Part shown: in pieces, positions 36,155 through 45,166 of the stretch | How positions within the stretch are numbered: position 1 is the first letter of the stretch | Layout: every line of letters starts with the position of its first letter | Source of the DNA: Luteimonas sp. S4-F44 | GTDB taxonomy: Bacteria > Pseudomonadota > Gammaproteobacteria > Xanthomonadales > Xanthomonadaceae | Assembly (NCBI RefSeq): GCF_022637415.1 | Contig: NZ_CP093340.1 | Span: forward strand, 2,294,001 to 2,358,000 | Direction: 5' to 3' | DNA length: 64,000 nucleotides | Made by a program: the position numbers and the translations under genes | Notes under the pieces: model-generated | What the model saw: only the letters and a program-made list of their open reading frames with translations | Told to the model about the DNA's origin: nothing | Databases searched by the model: none

Positions 36155-39100
36155 TTACGACGCCGTGGGCACAGCCGCCGGCACGCCCCGAGCACGCCGG
36201 AGCATGCGCGCCGAGCCGTGCCGCAGATCGTCGAGAATCGCGTAGATCGTCGGCAGGAACAGCAGGCTAACCACGGTCGAGAACGCCAACCCGCCGGCGA
36301 CCGCACGCGCCATCGGCGAGTACGCCAGGCCACCGAGCACGACGGTGTCGCTGAGCGAGATCGGCACCATCGCCAGGATCGCCGTGCCCATCGTCATCAT
36401 GATCGGCCGCAACCGCTCGCGACTCCCTTCCACCAGCGCCTCCAGGCGCGGCATGCCGCGTCGGCGCAGGTTGTTGATGTGCTCGACCATGATGATGCCG
36501 TTGTTCACCACCACGCCCATCAGCACCAAGATGCCGATGAAGGCCATGATCGTGAATGGTGTGCCGGTGAGCCAGAACAGCCAGAACACGCCGAATACCG
36601 AGAACAGCACGCAGCTCATGATCGCCGCCGGGAACAGCAGCGACTCGAACACTGCCGCCATCACCACGTAGATCATGATCACCGCGATCAGCAGGTTGAA
36701 CAGCATCTGCTGGCTTGCAGCGGCGTCGTCCTCGAAGCCGCTGCCGGAGAAGCTGTACCCGTAGCCAGCAGGGAACGCGACCGTGTCCAACGTCTGCTCC
36801 AGCGCCTTGCGGGCATCGGGCATCGTCGTCCCACCGGCGAGGTTGGCCTGCAGCGTCAGCGAGGTCTGCCGGTCGTTGCGGTTGATCTGGCTGGAGGATG
36901 GCTCGACCCGCATCTCGACCAGACTGGTCAGCGGCACGCTGCGGCCGTCCGGTGCCCGGACCATGAACGCGGCGATGTCGGCTTCGCTGTAGGTCTCCGC
37001 ACCCGCGAAGCGGACCCACACCGGCACCTCGTCGTCGCCGCGCCGGAACTCGCGCAGCTGGCTGCCACGCAGCGCCAGGCCGACGAAGCTCGACACCTGC
37101 TCGGCCGAGAATCCGAACGCGGCCGCGCGGTCGCGATCGACACTGATCCGAAGTTCATGGTTGAGATCGCCCGAGTCCACGCGCACGTCGCGCAGCGCCG
37201 GATTGGCCGCCAGGATCGGGATCACGCCATCGGCGATTTCGCGCAGCACCTGGGTCGAATCGCCGACCAGCTGCACCTGGACGCCCTGGCTGCCACCGGC
37301 CCCACCGCCGCCCCCATCGCCGCCGCCACGCACGCCGACATCGGCCCGCGCGGACTTGGGCAGTGCCTCGCTGATCGCCTCCGACAGCGCCCGGGTGTCG
37401 CCCACGTCGTCGTTGAAGGTGATGATCGTGCCCGAGTCGCCGTCCTCGCCGAACCACGAGTAGAGCTGCCGGATCCGGTACTGCTCGCGGTGCTCGTCGA
37501 GGAAGGTCTCGTAGCGTCGCACCTCGTCGGAGCGCTGTTGCAGGTTGTAGCTGCCCTTCCACTGGTAATACAGCTGGATCTCCTTGCCGCCGCCGCTGTC
37601 GCCGAACATATCGAACTTGATCTGGCTCATCGGCAGCAGGCTCAACGCGATCACCAGGACGATGCCGGCTACCGACCAGCCGCGGTGCTGCAGTGACCAA
37701 CGCAGCAGCCGCGCATAGCCGCGTTGCATGCGTGGGATCAGGCCATCGGGCCGGGCGACCGCCGGCGGCGTCTTCATCCGCGCCGACATCATCGGAATCA
37801 GGCTCACGGCCACCAGCCACGAGGCCAGCAGCGACACCGAGATGGTGATCGCCAGTTGATTCATGAAGATGCTGATGTTGTTGGTCTCGCCCAGCATGTT
37901 GGGCACGAACACGATGCAGTGACACAGCGTGCCGGCCGACAGCGCGATCGCGACGTGCCGCGTGCCCAGCACCGAAGCCAGCCAGGGCTGGTCGGGCATG
38001 CGTTCGCGCTCCTGGTAGATGCTCTCCACCACGACCACGGCATTGTCGACGAGCATGCCGACCGCCAGCAGCAGGCCCATCAATGACAGCACGTTGAGCG
38101 TGACGTCGAAGAAGTGCATGAAGCCCAGGGTGATGATGAAGCAGATCGGGATCGCGAGCGTCACCATCAGCGTTGACGGCCAATGGCGCAGAAAGAAGTA
38201 CAGCACGATAATCGACAGCACCAGGCCGATCGCACCCGCCTCGACCAGTTCCAGCAGCGAGGACGTCACCTCCTCGCCCATGTTCTGGATCACCTTGACG
38301 TCGATGCCTTCCAGTCCCGGCTCGCTGCGCGCGGTCTCGACCTCGGCCAGCACGGTACGCGCGACCTCGACGAGATTGGCATCGCGCTCCTTGAAGATGT
38401 CCAACCCCACCGCCGCCCGTCCGTCGAGGCGCCGGCCGTAATCCATGCGCTGCGGCTTGAAGCGCACATCGGCGATGTCCGACAGCCGCAGTCCCTTCTG
38501 ATCGATCACCAGGTCGCGCAACTGCTGCAGATCCTGGATCTCGCCCAGCGGCTGCACCCGCAGGCGCTGCCCGCCATCGAGGATCTGGCCGGCCGAGACC
38601 GAGAAGTTCAATGCGCGCAAACGCGTGGCCAGCGCGTTGAGTTCGATGCCGTGCGCGGTCAGGCGATCGGGCTGGACCGCGATCTCGACCTCGTTCGGTG
38701 ACGCGCCGCTGATCTCCACCCGCGCCACCCCGGGCACCCGTTCGAGCCGGCGTTTGAGCTGCCGGTCGATCATTTCGTAACTGCCCGACAGATCGACATT
38801 GGCCGCCAGGCGCAGGCGCAGCACCGCTTGGTCGCTGGTCGTCCACTTGTGGACGAAGTAACGGCGGAAGTCGTCGGGCAGGTCGCTGCGGATGGCATCG
38901 ATCTTCTCGCGCGCCTCGGCCGCGCTGATCGCGATGTCGCGATCCCAGTCCGAGAACTGCAGCAAGACGCCCGCACCGTCCGCGGTCGCTTCGCCCCGCA
39001 TGCGCTTGATCCCGCCCATCGTCGCCAAGGTTTCCTCGGCCGGACGCAGCAGATTCTGCTCGGCCTCCGATGGCGTCGAGCCGGCATAGGACATCTGCAC

Positions 39101-39238
39101 GTAGAGGATCGGCATGGTCAGGTCGGGCAACGCCTCCAGCGGCAGGCGGACCGCGGCGATCAGTCCGATCACCACCATCGAGACGAAACACATGATGGTG
39201 GTGACCGGGCGACGCAGGCTCAGCTCGGCGATGCTCAT
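36155..39238 (-). CDS. RND efflux permease (second permease of the operon)
   Basis: 1027 residues, with 12 predicted transmembrane segments and two large periplasmic loops as in the HAE/AcrB superfamily. The TM4 segment reads VGMLVDNAVVVVES (D398, N399) and TM10 VVVNNGIIMVEH (N912), so AcrB's second Asp (D408) and Lys (K940) are both replaced by Asn while the first Asp is kept. A Gly-rich insertion (RGGGDGGGGGAGG) sits in the second periplasmic loop. It overlaps the upstream permease by 4 bp (ATGA). It may form a hetero-oligomer with that protein or a complex with altered coupling. Substrates are unknown and no outer-membrane channel gene is in the window. Confidence 0.93.
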   Translation of the reverse strand: MSIAELSLRRPVTTIMCFVSMVVIGLIAAVRLPLEALPDLTMPILYVQMSYAGSTPSEAEQNLLRPAEETLATMGGIKRMRGEATADGAGVLLQFSDWDRDIAISAAEAREKIDAIRSDLPDDFRRYFVHKWTTSDQAVLRLRLAANVDLSGSYEMIDRQLKRRLERVPGVARVEISGASPNEVEIAVQPDRLTAHGIELNALATRLRALNFSVSAGQILDGGQRLRVQPLGEIQDLQQLRDLVIDQKGLRLSDIADVRFKPQRMDYGRRLDGRAAVGLDIFKERDANLVEVARTVLAEVETARSEPGLEGIDVKVIQNMGEEVTSSLLELVEAGAIGLVLSIIVLYFFLRHWPSTLMVTLAIPICFIITLGFMHFFDVTLNVLSLMGLLLAVGMLVDNAVVVVESIYQERERMPDQPWLASVLGTRHVAIALSAGTLCHCIVFVPNMLGETNNISIFMNQLAITISVSLLASWLVAVSLIPMMSARMKTPPAVARPDGLIPRMQRGYARLLRWSLQHRGWSVAGIVLVIALSLLPMSQIKFDMFGDSGGGKEIQLYYQWKGSYNLQQRSDEVRRYETFLDEHREQYRIRQLYSWFGEDGDSGTIITFNDDVGDTRALSEAISEALPKSARADVGVRGGGDGGGGGAGGSQGVQVQLVGDSTQVLREIADGVIPILAANPALRDVRVDSGDLNHELRISVDRDRAAAFGFSAEQVSSFVGLALRGSQLREFRRGDDEVPVWVRFAGAETYSEADIAAFMVRAPDGRSVPLTSLVEMRVEPSSSQINRNDRQTSLTLQANLAGGTTMPDARKALEQTLDTVAFPAGYGYSFSGSGFEDDAAASQQMLFNLLIAVIMIYVVMAAVFESLLFPAAIMSCVLFSVFGVFWLFWLTGTPFTIMAFIGILVLMGVVVNNGIIMVEHINNLRRRGMPRLEALVEGSRERLRPIMMTMGTAILAMVPISLSDTVVLGGLAYSPMARAVAGGLAFSTVVSLLFLPTIYAILDDLRHGSARMLRRARGVPAAVPTAS

Positions 39239-42200
39239 GGCGTGCCGGCCTCCGCCACATCACGCTCGGCAGCCGCGCCCAGGCGCGCGCGACGACCGCG
39301 CTCGGCGTAGAACGCATCGGACTTGCGATCCAGCAGGTCGTAGACCACCGGAATCACCAGCAACGTGAGTACGGTTGAGACCGCGAGGCCGCCCATGACG
39401 GTGATCGCCATCGGTGAGCGCACCTCCGCGCCCTCGCCCAACGCCAGCGCCAGCGGCAGAAAACCGAACAGCGTCGCCAGCGTGGTCATGACGATCGGAC
39501 GCAGACGCGAGCGCGCGCCTTCCACCAACGCCTCGCGCTTGGCCATGCCGGCCTCGCGCAACTGGTTGACCTTATCGATCAGGATGATCGCGTTCTTGAC
39601 CACCAGGCCCACCATCAGGATCAAACCGATGAAGGCGACCACCGAGATCGTGTTGCCGGTCAGCAGCAACGCGCCGATCGCGCCGACCATCGCGAGCGGG
39701 ATGGTGAACAGGATCACGAACGGATGCAGCAGCGACTCGAACTGCGAGGCCATCACCAGGTAGACCAGGAAGATCGCCAACGCGAACGCCATCAGCAGCG
39801 AGCGCATCGACTCGGCGAGCTCTTCGCCCTGACCGCCGATGTGCAACCCGATTTCGGGGCCCAGCGGGTTCTCGGCGACCATCTGCCGCACCTCGGCCAT
39901 CGCCGCACCCAGATCGATGCCGCGCAGGTTCGCCGACACCACCGCCACGCGCACCTGGTCGGCACGATGGATTTCGCTCGGGCCGACGGTCGCGACCACG
40001 TCGGCGACCGAATCCAGCCGCACCGCCGCACCGCTGCCCGGATTGACGATCAGGTTGCGGATGCGGTCCACCGAATCGCGTTCGTTCTCCTGCGCGCGCA
40101 CCAGCACATCGATCTTGCGGTCGCGGAAGTTGTAGCGCGTGGCCACCTCGCCGCGGACCGCACGCACCACCGCATCGGCGATCTGCCGCGTGGTCAGGCC
40201 GAACGCGCCCGCACGCTCCTGGTCGAAGACGATCTGGATCTCCGGGAAGCCCTGCTCCACCGTGCTCTTGACGTCGGCATAGTGCGGATTGGCCCGCAGC
40301 AGTTCGGCCATGCGCTGGCCGGCCTTCGCCAGCCCGTCGAGATCCTGGCCCCGCAGTTCGATCTCCAGCGGCGTGGAGAAGCTGAAGATCTGCGGCCGCG
40401 AAAAGTCGACGGCGACGCCGGGATACCGGCGCATGGTCTCGCGCAGGCGGTCGGTCTGCTGCGCCTCGAACTCGCGGCTGCCGCCGCCGCTCATGACGAT
40501 GCTCAGCCGGCCGATGTTCTCGCCGCTCTCGGTCGGATTCGCATCCAGCCGGGTGCCGCTGCCGCTCACGCCGAACAGCAATGCCACGCCGTCGTCGTCG
40601 CGATGCGTCTGCTGCACCTCGCGCATGATGCGGTCGGTTTCGCGCAGCGGCGTGCCCGGCGGCAGCTTGGCGGTCATCTCGAACCGGTCCTGTGCCAGCT
40701 GCGGAATCAGGTCGGTGCCCAGCAGCGGCACGGCGAACATGCTGACCAGAAACACCGCGGTCGCGGTGCCCAGCACCAGCCACGGACGCGACAGCGCCGC
40801 CGGCAGGATGCGCATGTAACCGCGCTCAGCGCGCTCGTAGGGCGCCATCGCCGCATCGCTGGCGCGTCCCATCACGCGACCCACCACGTGCGAGACCCCG
40901 CGCCAGATGCGAATGAGCAGCCAGGCCAGGCCGAACAGCACGCCGCGGATGCTGGCACCGATGCCGCGGCCGGTCGCTGCGAACGGCTTCTGCCAGCGGC
41001 GTTCGGGGCGCCACTGCGGGTGCGGTGCTTCTTCCGGGAACGCCAGCGGCGGACGACCCTTGAGCGAGGCCAACATCGGGATCAGCGTCATCGCCACCAG
41101 CAGCGACACGCCGACTGCGATCGCGATCGTCAGCGCCTGGTCGCGGAACAACTGGCCGGCGATGCCCTCGACGAACACCAGCGGCAGGAACACCGCGATG
41201 ATCGTCAGCGTCGAGGCAATCACCGCCATGCCCACTTCCCGCGTGCCGGTGATCGCGGCCTCCAGCACGCCCAACCCGCGCTCGCGCGCCTTGGCGATCG
41301 ACTCGAGCACGACGATCGAGTCGTCGACCACCAGGCCGGTCGCGAGCGCCAGGCCGCCGAGCGACATCACGTTCAAGCTCAGCCCCAGCTGGCCCATGAA
41401 AAAGAACGTGGTGATGATCGAGACCGGCAGCGACAGGCTCACCACCAGCGTGCTCCAGCCGTTGCGCAGGAACAGGAAGATGATCAGCACCGCCAGCGTG
41501 CCACCGATCAGCGCATCGGTGCGCACGTCGTTGATCGCCGCCCGCACGAACTTGGACTGGTCGTCGACAACGGTCAGTGTCATCCCGGTCGGCAGATCCT
41601 TGCGGATCACCTCCAGACGCGCCTGGATCGCATCGGCGGTCGACACGGTATTCGCATCGCCCTCCTTGTAGATCGCCAGCTCCACCGCCTCGTCGCCGCC
41701 GAGCCGGATGATGCTTTCGCGCTCCTTGAAGCCCTGGCGCACCGTGGCGATGTCGCGCAGCCGGATTGCACGCCCGCCCGCGATCGTCGTGCCATCCGCG
41801 CCCGACGCACTCTGCACCGACGCCGCCGCCGCGAGCACCGCCTGCGAGCCACTCGCCGCCGCGATCGCGGCCATCTGCTGCGCCGCACTGGCGGCGGCGT
41901 TGTCGCCGCCCGACTGCGTGGCCACCAGCATGTCGCCGATCTGCTCGACGCTCGCGAACTGGTTGACCGTGCGTACCAGATAGCGCTGCGTGCCCTGATC
42001 GAGACGACCGCCTGACAGGTTGATGTTCTCCTGCTGCAGGCGCTGGATCACGTTCTCGATCGGCAGGCCGATGCGCGCCATCTGCTGCAGGTCCAGCTCC
42101 ACCTGCACTTCGTCCTCGAAGCCGCCGCCGACCTTGACCGCAGCCACGCCGCCCACCGGTTCGAGCTTCTTCTTCAGATCGTCGTCGGCGTAGCGACGCA

Positions 42201-42741
42201 TGCGCGTCAGTTCGTCGACCGCATCGCCCTGGTCGCCCGCGGTCAACGCCAGGCGCAGGATTGGCTCGGTGGACGGGTTGAAGCGCAGCAGCACCGGCGG
42301 CTTGACCTCCAGCGGCAACTGCAAGCTCTCGAGCTTGTCGCGCACCTCCAGGCTCGCCTGGTCCATGTCGGTGCCCCAGGCGAACTCCAGCACCACATCG
42401 CTCTGGCCAGTCCGCGAGATCGAGCGCAGCTTGCGCACGCCCTTGACCACGCCCAGCGCCTCCTCGACCGGCTCGCTGACCAGCGTCTCGATCTCCGACG
42501 GCGCCGCCCCGGTGTATTCGGTGCGCACGGTCAGCGTGGGATAGCTGAGATCGGGCAGCAGGTTGACCTTGAGGTTGGTCAGCGCGATCAGGCCGAACAG
42601 CATCATGCTGATCGCGACCATCCACACGGTCACCCGGCGGCGTGTGGAGAACTCGACCAGATCGAATCGCCTGGGCGTGGTGGCGTGCGGGTCCGCGGCC
42701 GGGCCGTCGCCGGCGGGGCCCTCGTGGGAGGCGCCGGCCAT
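39235..42741 (-). CDS. RND efflux permease (first permease of the operon)
   Basis: 1168 residues, longer than most RND permeases (about 1030). The classical proton relay is present: D473-D474 in TM4 (GLVVDDSIVVLES) and K1049 in TM10 (GLVVKNAIILID). Two insertions explain the length: an Ala/Gln-rich stretch at about 276-320 in the first periplasmic loop, and roughly 80 residues between TM6 and TM7 (the PEEAPHPQW to ASDAAMAPYERAERGY region). The start overlaps the adaptor stop by one base (TAATG). With its adaptor and second permease it forms a three-gene export operon. Drug, lipid or metal substrate cannot be told from sequence. Confidence 0.93.
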   Translation of the reverse strand: MAGASHEGPAGDGPAADPHATTPRRFDLVEFSTRRRVTVWMVAISMMLFGLIALTNLKVNLLPDLSYPTLTVRTEYTGAAPSEIETLVSEPVEEALGVVKGVRKLRSISRTGQSDVVLEFAWGTDMDQASLEVRDKLESLQLPLEVKPPVLLRFNPSTEPILRLALTAGDQGDAVDELTRMRRYADDDLKKKLEPVGGVAAVKVGGGFEDEVQVELDLQQMARIGLPIENVIQRLQQENINLSGGRLDQGTQRYLVRTVNQFASVEQIGDMLVATQSGGDNAAASAAQQMAAIAAASGSQAVLAAAASVQSASGADGTTIAGGRAIRLRDIATVRQGFKERESIIRLGGDEAVELAIYKEGDANTVSTADAIQARLEVIRKDLPTGMTLTVVDDQSKFVRAAINDVRTDALIGGTLAVLIIFLFLRNGWSTLVVSLSLPVSIITTFFFMGQLGLSLNVMSLGGLALATGLVVDDSIVVLESIAKARERGLGVLEAAITGTREVGMAVIASTLTIIAVFLPLVFVEGIAGQLFRDQALTIAIAVGVSLLVAMTLIPMLASLKGRPPLAFPEEAPHPQWRPERRWQKPFAATGRGIGASIRGVLFGLAWLLIRIWRGVSHVVGRVMGRASDAAMAPYERAERGYMRILPAALSRPWLVLGTATAVFLVSMFAVPLLGTDLIPQLAQDRFEMTAKLPPGTPLRETDRIMREVQQTHRDDDGVALLFGVSGSGTRLDANPTESGENIGRLSIVMSGGGSREFEAQQTDRLRETMRRYPGVAVDFSRPQIFSFSTPLEIELRGQDLDGLAKAGQRMAELLRANPHYADVKSTVEQGFPEIQIVFDQERAGAFGLTTRQIADAVVRAVRGEVATRYNFRDRKIDVLVRAQENERDSVDRIRNLIVNPGSGAAVRLDSVADVVATVGPSEIHRADQVRVAVVSANLRGIDLGAAMAEVRQMVAENPLGPEIGLHIGGQGEELAESMRSLLMAFALAIFLVYLVMASQFESLLHPFVILFTIPLAMVGAIGALLLTGNTISVVAFIGLILMVGLVVKNAIILIDKVNQLREAGMAKREALVEGARSRLRPIVMTTLATLFGFLPLALALGEGAEVRSPMAITVMGGLAVSTVLTLLVIPVVYDLLDRKSDAFYAERGRRARLGAAAERDVAEAGTP

Positions 42742-43898
42742 TACTGCGCGTCGCTCTTGGTGCCGGTGGCGGGCTTGGCGGCCGCGACCGGGGCTGCACC
42801 GATCACCTGCACCGGGCTCCCCTCGCGCAGCGCGACCTTGCCGGCGGTCACGACCTGCATGCCGTCCTCGAGGCCGTCGCGGACTTCGATCAGATTGCCG
42901 TCGACATAGCCCAGCGTCACCGGCACGCGCACGGCCTTGCCCTCGCGCACCGTGAACACCGCAGCCTGGTCGCCGTCGTCGAGCAGCGCGGCGCGCGGGA
43001 TCACCAGCGCGTCGGCGCGCTGGTCGTAATCGATGTGGATGCGGCCGAACATGCCCGCGCGCAGCGCATCGGTGCCGGCGAAGGCGGTGACCACGCGAAA
43101 CGTGCCGCTGCGCGATTCGACCACCGGCGCGACGCGCTCGACGACGCCCTCAAACGACTCGCCCGGCAGCGCATCGACCTGCAGCCGCACCGGCTGGCCG
43201 CGCTTGAGTACACGCAACTCGCGCTCTGGGACATTGAGCGTCGCCTCAATGCGCGCGTTGTCGACGATGCTGAAGATCGGCGTGTTGATCTGCACGAAGT
43301 TGCCGGTGCGGATCATGCGCTGGGAGATCACGCCAGCGATCGGCGCGGTGACCGTGGTGTACGACAGTTCCAGCTGCGCCATCTCGTACTGCGCGCGTGC
43401 GGTATCGAGATCAAACTTGATCTGGTCCAGGTCGTTGGCGCTGATCATTTGCTGACCGACGAGCTGCTGCGCGCGACGGTAACTGTTTTCCAGCTTGCCC
43501 ATCGTCGCCCGGCTCTGCAGCACCGCCAGGCGCGCACGGTCCGGGTCGAGCCGCACCAGCGGCTGACCGGCACGGACGGCATCACCTTCCTCGACCAGCA
43601 CCTCCAGCGCGATGCCCGAGGTCTTGGCGACCACGTCCGCGCCGCGGGGCACGTCCAGCGATGCGGTCCCCACGTAGCTCGCCGCCACGCTGCGCCGCGC
43701 CACGGTTTCGGTCTCCACCGGCACCGGTGCCTGCGCCGCCTCGGTGGGCTTGGCCTGGGCATCGCCACCGCCCCCCTTGCAGGCGCTCAAGCCGAAGGCG
43801 GCCGCCAGCAGCAGGCTGCCGGCGAAAATGCGTCCCGAGGACGTGCGAACGAGCAGTGTCGACATTGGAATGGAAGGACCCCTACGGTGTGGTAGCAA
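42741..43898 (-). CDS. RND efflux periplasmic adaptor (membrane fusion protein)
   Basis: 385 residues. After a signal sequence with a lipobox-like LSAC (AFGLSACKGGGG), suggesting an inner-membrane lipoprotein, come the MFP domains in order: beta-barrel/lipoyl halves (SLDVPRGADVVAKTSGIALEV and VTAPIAGVISQRMI), the coiled-coil hairpin (about residues 110-165), and the barrel plus membrane-proximal domain (GRIHIDYDQRADALVIPRAALLD). Adaptors bridge the RND permease to an outer-membrane channel. First of three genes; both permeases follow with overlaps. A region of 205 bp separates it from divergent cytochrome genes. Confidence 0.92.
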   Translation of the reverse strand: MLPHRRGPSIPMSTLLVRTSSGRIFAGSLLLAAAFGLSACKGGGGDAQAKPTEAAQAPVPVETETVARRSVAASYVGTASLDVPRGADVVAKTSGIALEVLVEEGDAVRAGQPLVRLDPDRARLAVLQSRATMGKLENSYRRAQQLVGQQMISANDLDQIKFDLDTARAQYEMAQLELSYTTVTAPIAGVISQRMIRTGNFVQINTPIFSIVDNARIEATLNVPERELRVLKRGQPVRLQVDALPGESFEGVVERVAPVVESRSGTFRVVTAFAGTDALRAGMFGRIHIDYDQRADALVIPRAALLDDGDQAAVFTVREGKAVRVPVTLGYVDGNLIEVRDGLEDGMQVVTAGKVALREGSPVQVIGAAPVAAAKPATGTKSDAQ

Positions 43899-43980
43899 TG
43901 TAGTTCACCCGAACATGCGGATTCCATCCGCCATTGGTCATGGTGACCTCCAGCGTCGCGGCCCGCAGCGAGCGGAGTCG

Positions 43981-44010
43981 TTGGGCTTGCACAACGCCCA
44001 TGGCTATACT
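43981..44010 (+). promoter_or_regulatory. Promoter for the cytochrome c pair
   Basis: TTGGGC (43981-43986), 18-bp spacer and TATACT (44005-44010). A start near 44017 leaves a leader of about 87 nt before the first cytochrome gene. Confidence 0.55.
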
Positions 44011-44103
44011 GGACCGGTTGCCCGCGGTTCAGCGACCGCCCGCGGGTCACGTCCGACGCTCCCCCGACAGCCGTTTCAGCCACTCAGGATTGCGGATACC
44101 AAG

Positions 44104-44469
44104 ATGACGCGACCGCTGCTGCTCGCTTCCTGCCTCGCCCTTACCGCGATGGCCTCCCCCGCGGCCCTGGCGCAGACCGCCACCGCACCTGCTACCGCGC
44201 CCAATGCGCCGCTGGTGGGCGATGCCGGCAACGGCCGGACCCTGACCTACACCTGCCAGGGCTGCCATGGGGTCGAGGGCTACCGCAACGTCTACCCGCA
44301 CTACCACGTGCCCCGGATCGGCGGCCAATCGTCCCAGTACCTCATCAATGCACTCCACGAGTACAAGCGCGGCACCCGCCGGCATCCGACGATGCAGGCC
44401 CAGGCGCAGAGCTTCTCGGACCAGGACATTGCCGATATCGCCGCATTTCTTTCGGAGCTGACCCAGTGA
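44104..44469 (+). CDS. Small c-type cytochrome (c4/c553-like), first of a pair
   Basis: 121 residues from the ATG at 44104. A signal peptide (MTRPLLLASCLALTAMASPAALAQ) leads into a class I cytochrome with the haem motif C51-Q-G-C54-H55, the YHVPRIGGQSSQYLINAL segment and a closing FSDQDIADIAAFL helix. This pattern is that of one half of a diheme cytochrome c4. Its stop overlaps the start of the next cytochrome. It probably carries electrons to a terminal oxidase. Maturation would need the Ccm system encoded further along the window. Confidence 0.9.
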   Translation: MTRPLLLASCLALTAMASPAALAQTATAPATAPNAPLVGDAGNGRTLTYTCQGCHGVEGYRNVYPHYHVPRIGGQSSQYLINALHEYKRGTRRHPTMQAQAQSFSDQDIADIAAFLSELTQ

Positions 44470-44906
44470 GCGGCATGCATCGGACCTTCCTTCTCGTGTT
44501 CCCCGCCATGGCCTGTCTGGCGTTGGCCGCCTGCGGTGGCCCCGCCGCCGACGATCAGGCGCATGCCGGAGGCGGCACGTCGTCATCGGCCGGCCTGCCC
44601 AAGGGCTCGGCGCAGGCGGGCGAGCGCGCGGCGAACGTCAAGAGCGCCGCGACCGGCCAGACCTGCATCGACTGCCATGGCGCCGGCGGCAACGTGCCGC
44701 TCGACCCGACCTATCCGAAGATCGGCGGGCAGTACCGCGACTACATCGCCCACGCCCTCCAGGCCTACCGCGACGGTACGCGCGAGCATGCGCTGATGTC
44801 GCAGCAGGCCGCTGGCTTGAGCGACCAGCAGATCGCCGACCTCGCGGCCTATTTCGCCGACCAGCCCAGCCAGCTGCGCGATCTTCGCGGCGTGCACGAC
44901 CGCTGA
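44466..44906 (+). CDS. c-type cytochrome lipoprotein (c4-like), second of a pair
   Basis: 146 residues from a GTG that overlaps the previous stop; an ATG nine bases on is the alternative. The leader ends in a lipobox (LALAAC, Cys23), so the protein is probably a membrane-anchored lipoprotein. The haem motif is C67-I-D-C70-H71, followed by PKIGGQYRDYIAHALQAYRDG and LSDQQIADLAAYF, the same c4-type pattern as its neighbour. The pair looks like the two halves of a c4 cytochrome encoded separately, one soluble and one anchored. Confidence 0.88.
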   Translation: MSGMHRTFLLVFPAMACLALAACGGPAADDQAHAGGGTSSSAGLPKGSAQAGERAANVKSAATGQTCIDCHGAGGNVPLDPTYPKIGGQYRDYIAHALQAYRDGTREHALMSQQAAGLSDQQIADLAAYFADQPSQLRDLRGVHDR

Positions 44907-44972
44907 TCGTCGCGGCTGTCGCCCACACCCGGATCGGCCCACTCGGGCCGCGCGGGCGTTGGCGGGATGCCT

Positions 44973-45002
44973 ACGGGCGGATCAAGCCGTTTGATCCGCC
45001 GT
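44973..45002. terminator. Inverted repeat after the cytochrome pair
   Basis: GGCGGATCAA and TTGATCCGCC (44976-44985 and 44991-45000) form a perfect 10-bp stem with the loop GCCGT. No T-run follows on either strand. It lies between convergent genes and may mark the transcript ends. Confidence 0.45.
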
Positions 45003-45166
45003 GCATGCGCGCATGCCTATTGACGCGGGCTTCGGCTTTCAGCCTTTGACGTCCCACGCGCCGAGCATCGCAGGGTCGCGGGGGCCAAACGGAGCCCTTT
45101 GTCTGCGTGCAGCGAGCTTGGGCTGCCTGCCCCGCCGTCCGAGAAGCGCAGCAGCGTCGCGCGGCC

